The position numbers were made by a program, and so were the translations under genes. The notes under the pieces are model-generated. The model saw nothing but the letters and a program-made list of their open reading frames with translations. It was not told the origin of the DNA and ran no database searches. From positions 1-5,887 of the forward strand of contig CAYPZU010000102.1 of assembly GCA_964415395.1 (NCBI GenBank): a stretch of 5,887 bases of DNA, written 5' to 3'. Positions 5,183 through 5,887 of this stretch are shown one piece after another. The DNA is from CAYPZU01 sp964415395 (GTDB taxonomy: Bacteria; Chlamydiota; Chlamydiia; Chlamydiales; SM23-39). Each line of letters opens with the position of its first letter. The first letter of the stretch is position 1.

Positions 5183-5454
5183 TACTTGATGTGAAAACGG
5201 TTCTGGGCGAGACGGATGATCGCGGAAACAGCCTGTTCCGCGTCATCTCCGATCGCCTCGACTGAAATCTTGGCCCCTTTTTCCGCCGCCAGCATGAGAA
5301 TGCCGAGAAGCGACTTGGCGTTCACAACATAATTTCTGTAGCAAAGCTGCACCTTCGAGCTGAAGCGGGCTGCGCACTTGACCAGTTCGGTCGAAGGACG
5401 GGTATGCAGCCCTTTATCATTCAGAACAACAAACGCGGCTTTTACTCTATTCAT
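5179..5454 (-). CDS. ptsH: HPr, phosphocarrier protein of the phosphotransferase system
   Basis: A small cytoplasmic carrier that takes phosphate from enzyme I (PtsI) at a histidine and passes it to EII components or regulators. GLHTRPS (15-21 from the ATG at 5454) holds the active-site His17; E. coli HPr also has GLHTRPA. AKSLLGILML (46-55) carries Ser48, equivalent to the Ser46 that HPr kinase modifies, at the canonical spacing of 31 residues from the His. The 91-residue length suits the family (about 85-90). The frame continues four codons up to a GTG at 5466, but the ATG at 5454 fits the family N-terminus better, with GGGA a few bases upstream. No ptsI follows: the downstream neighbour is convergent, and the two stop codons overlap by two bases. 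Chlamydiae carry EI, HPr and HPr kinase but few sugar transporters, so a regulatory role is likely (inference). Confidence 0.94.
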   Translation of the reverse strand: MNRVKAAFVVLNDKGLHTRPSTELVKCAARFSSKVQLCYRNYVVNAKSLLGILMLAAEKGAKISVEAIGDDAEQAVSAIIRLAQNRFHIKY

Positions 5455-5462
5455 GATTTCCC

Positions 5463-5476
5463 ACACCTGCAGATGT
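5463..5476 (-). promoter_or_regulatory. Near-palindrome just upstream of ptsH
   Basis: ACACCTGCAGATGT is a 14-bp near-palindrome centred on CTGCAG. In the ptsH message it can form a 5-bp stem (one G-U pair) with a UGCA loop, ending nine bases before... the ATG region at 5454, beside the GGGA that may serve as ribosome site. It might modulate ribosome access or bind a protein; it may equally be chance. Confidence 0.25.
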
Positions 5477-5506
5477 AGGAGTTACCTTAAATAGACATAT
5501 TTTGCA

Positions 5507-5516
5507 NNNNNNNNNN
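5507..5516. other. Assembly gap (ten N) upstream of ptsH
   Basis: A second run of exactly ten N lies in the intergenic region, where a ptsH -35 box could fall. The hexamer TTTGCA occurs directly before the gap (5501-5506) and again just after it (5522-5527), so a short-repeat misjoin is possible. A ptsH promoter cannot be called because of the gap. Confidence 0.9.
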
Positions 5517-5542
5517 CAGCCTTTGCAATTCTACAAAACATG

Positions 5543-5581
5543 AGAGACTGTTAACGGAATTAGTTTCAGGTAACAGTCTCT
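5543..5581 (-). terminator. Terminator-like hairpin after the repeat-protein gene
   Basis: The arms 5543-5553 (AGAGACTGTTA) and 5571-5581 (TAACAGTCTCT) are perfect 11-base reverse complements around a 17-base loop. In the leftward direction the hairpin starts within the TAA stop (5581-5583) and is followed by TCATGTTTTG rather than a clean T-run. It most likely ends or stabilises the message of the Ala/Pro-rich gene and insulates ptsH. The large loop and weak tail make strong intrinsic termination uncertain. Confidence 0.55.
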
Positions 5582-5887
5582 TAGCAAAAGCACTTCGATT
5601 TGGGCTCCCTATCTTTTTCTTTCCCTAGTTGAATCGACGCAGGAGCAGTTCCCGGAGCCGGCCCGGCGGGAGGCGGAGAGGCGGAGGAAGCCTGAGATGG
5701 AGGCGGAGCCTCTGTAGAAGAGGCAGGGGCCGGCCCGGAGGCGGGAGGCGCAGAGGTGGAATCAACATGCCCTTGAGGCGGGGCCTCAGATGAAGAAGCC
5801 GCAGCCGGCACTGTGGCCCGGAACTCGACCAAATCAAAAGCGTTGTCGCTTTTTCCGCTCACGGCAGCTGGAGACCCGGCCCGGCCC
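5581..5887 (-). CDS. Ala/Pro/Ser-rich repeat protein ending in Cys-Phe-Cys, N-terminus beyond the right edge
   Basis: The frame ends at TAA (5581-5583) and is open to the right edge. A GTG at 5862 could start a 93-residue protein, but it has no ribosome site and the frame continues upstream without a stop (GRAGSPAA), so this is probably the C-terminal part of a longer protein. Counting from the GTG, residues 1-18 are mixed (NAFDLVEFRATV). Residues 19-76 are almost all Ala, Pro, Ser, Gly and Thr and contain two imperfect repeats of about 25 residues (23-47 and 48-71, each with EAPP and GPAP). Residues 77-93 are strongly charged (GKEKDREPKSKCFC). The only cysteines are the last and third-last residues. 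The middle looks like a disordered linker. The end resembles the hypervariable tail of Rab GTPases with their CXC prenylation site, but no GTPase domain is visible. Function unknown. Confidence 0.7.
   Translation of the reverse strand, partial: GRAGSPAAVSGKSDNAFDLVEFRATVPAAASSSEAPPQGHVDSTSAPPASGPAPASSTEAPPPSQASSASPPPAGPAPGTAPASIQLGKEKDREPKSKCFC
5650..5796 (-). repeat. Two tandem imperfect repeats of about 75 bp encoding EAPP/GPAP units
   Basis: Two adjacent coding units, of 25 and 24 codons, share SS(S/T)EAPP at the start, an (A/P)PPA core and GPAP at the end. At the DNA level the near-identical palindromic 13-mers GAGGCGGGGCCTC (5775-5787) and GAGGCGGAGCCTC (5700-5712) recur exactly 75 bp apart, and a GCCGGCCCGG stretch also recurs. 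The stretch is much richer in GC than its surroundings. Confidence 0.6.

Noticed and set aside
5221..5242. Long inverted repeat CGCGGAA/TTCCGCG, considered as a terminator for the gene ending at 5182
   Set aside because: It has no T-run on either side and lies fully inside ptsH codons; it is better read as a coding coincidence.
1..5887. tRNA, rRNA, CRISPR array, insertion sequence, or a new defence or mobile system
   Set aside because: I saw no cloverleaf-like sequence, no regular spacer-repeat array, no transposase or integrase motif and no flanking target duplication. The genes are mainly housekeeping and signalling.

Overview
The window most likely comes from a member of the Chlamydiae, probably an environmental (amoeba-associated) lineage rather than a Chlamydia species. 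The case rests on gene content: a chlamydial-type IHF/HU gene followed on the same strand by a large unrecognised protein (as I recall CT267 and CT266 in Chlamydia trachomatis), a tyrosyl-tRNA synthetase with chlamydia-like features, an orphan HPr, and a short cytoplasmic eukaryote-type protein kinase. The base composition looks higher in GC than that of Chlamydia itself. The taxonomic call is inference, since no search was run. Two runs of exactly ten N mark a draft scaffold.

Layout. Positions 1-3126 form one leftward block, in transcription order: a small charged helical protein of unknown function (2797-3126), tyrS (1484-2764), an IHF/HU-family DNA-binding protein (966-1250) with its own promoter-like sequence and hairpin-rich leader, and an unrecognised protein of at least 315 residues that runs off the left edge (1-945). 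A strong intrinsic-terminator-like hairpin lies inside the 5' part of that last reading frame. A 105-bp intergenic region with an inverted repeat separates this block from rpiA (3232-3912, rightward). rpiA overlaps tail to tail, by 57 bp, a leftward gene for a divergent Ser/Thr protein kinase (3856-4827). A 49-bp AT-rich gap then separates the kinase from a rightward small protein (4877-5182) bearing a W-x-DGSLGC / YTQ-x-x-x-PGY / HTN motif. That gene's stop codon overlaps the stop of leftward ptsH (5179-5454). After an intergenic region with an assembly gap and a terminator-like hairpin, the C-terminal part of an Ala/Pro/Ser-rich repeat protein ending in Cys-Phe-Cys enters from the right edge.

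Functionally the window mixes housekeeping (tRNA charging, nucleoid architecture, pentose phosphate metabolism) with signalling (HPr with both phosphorylation sites, a protein kinase) and possible host-facing proteins. The points most worth a second look are the terminator hairpin inside an open frame, the kinase with changed catalytic-loop and APE-motif residues, the Rab-like CXC C-terminus of the repeat protein, and the uncoupling of ptsH from ptsI. No tRNA, rRNA, CRISPR array, transposase or integration site is visible. I see no convincing new multi-gene system.
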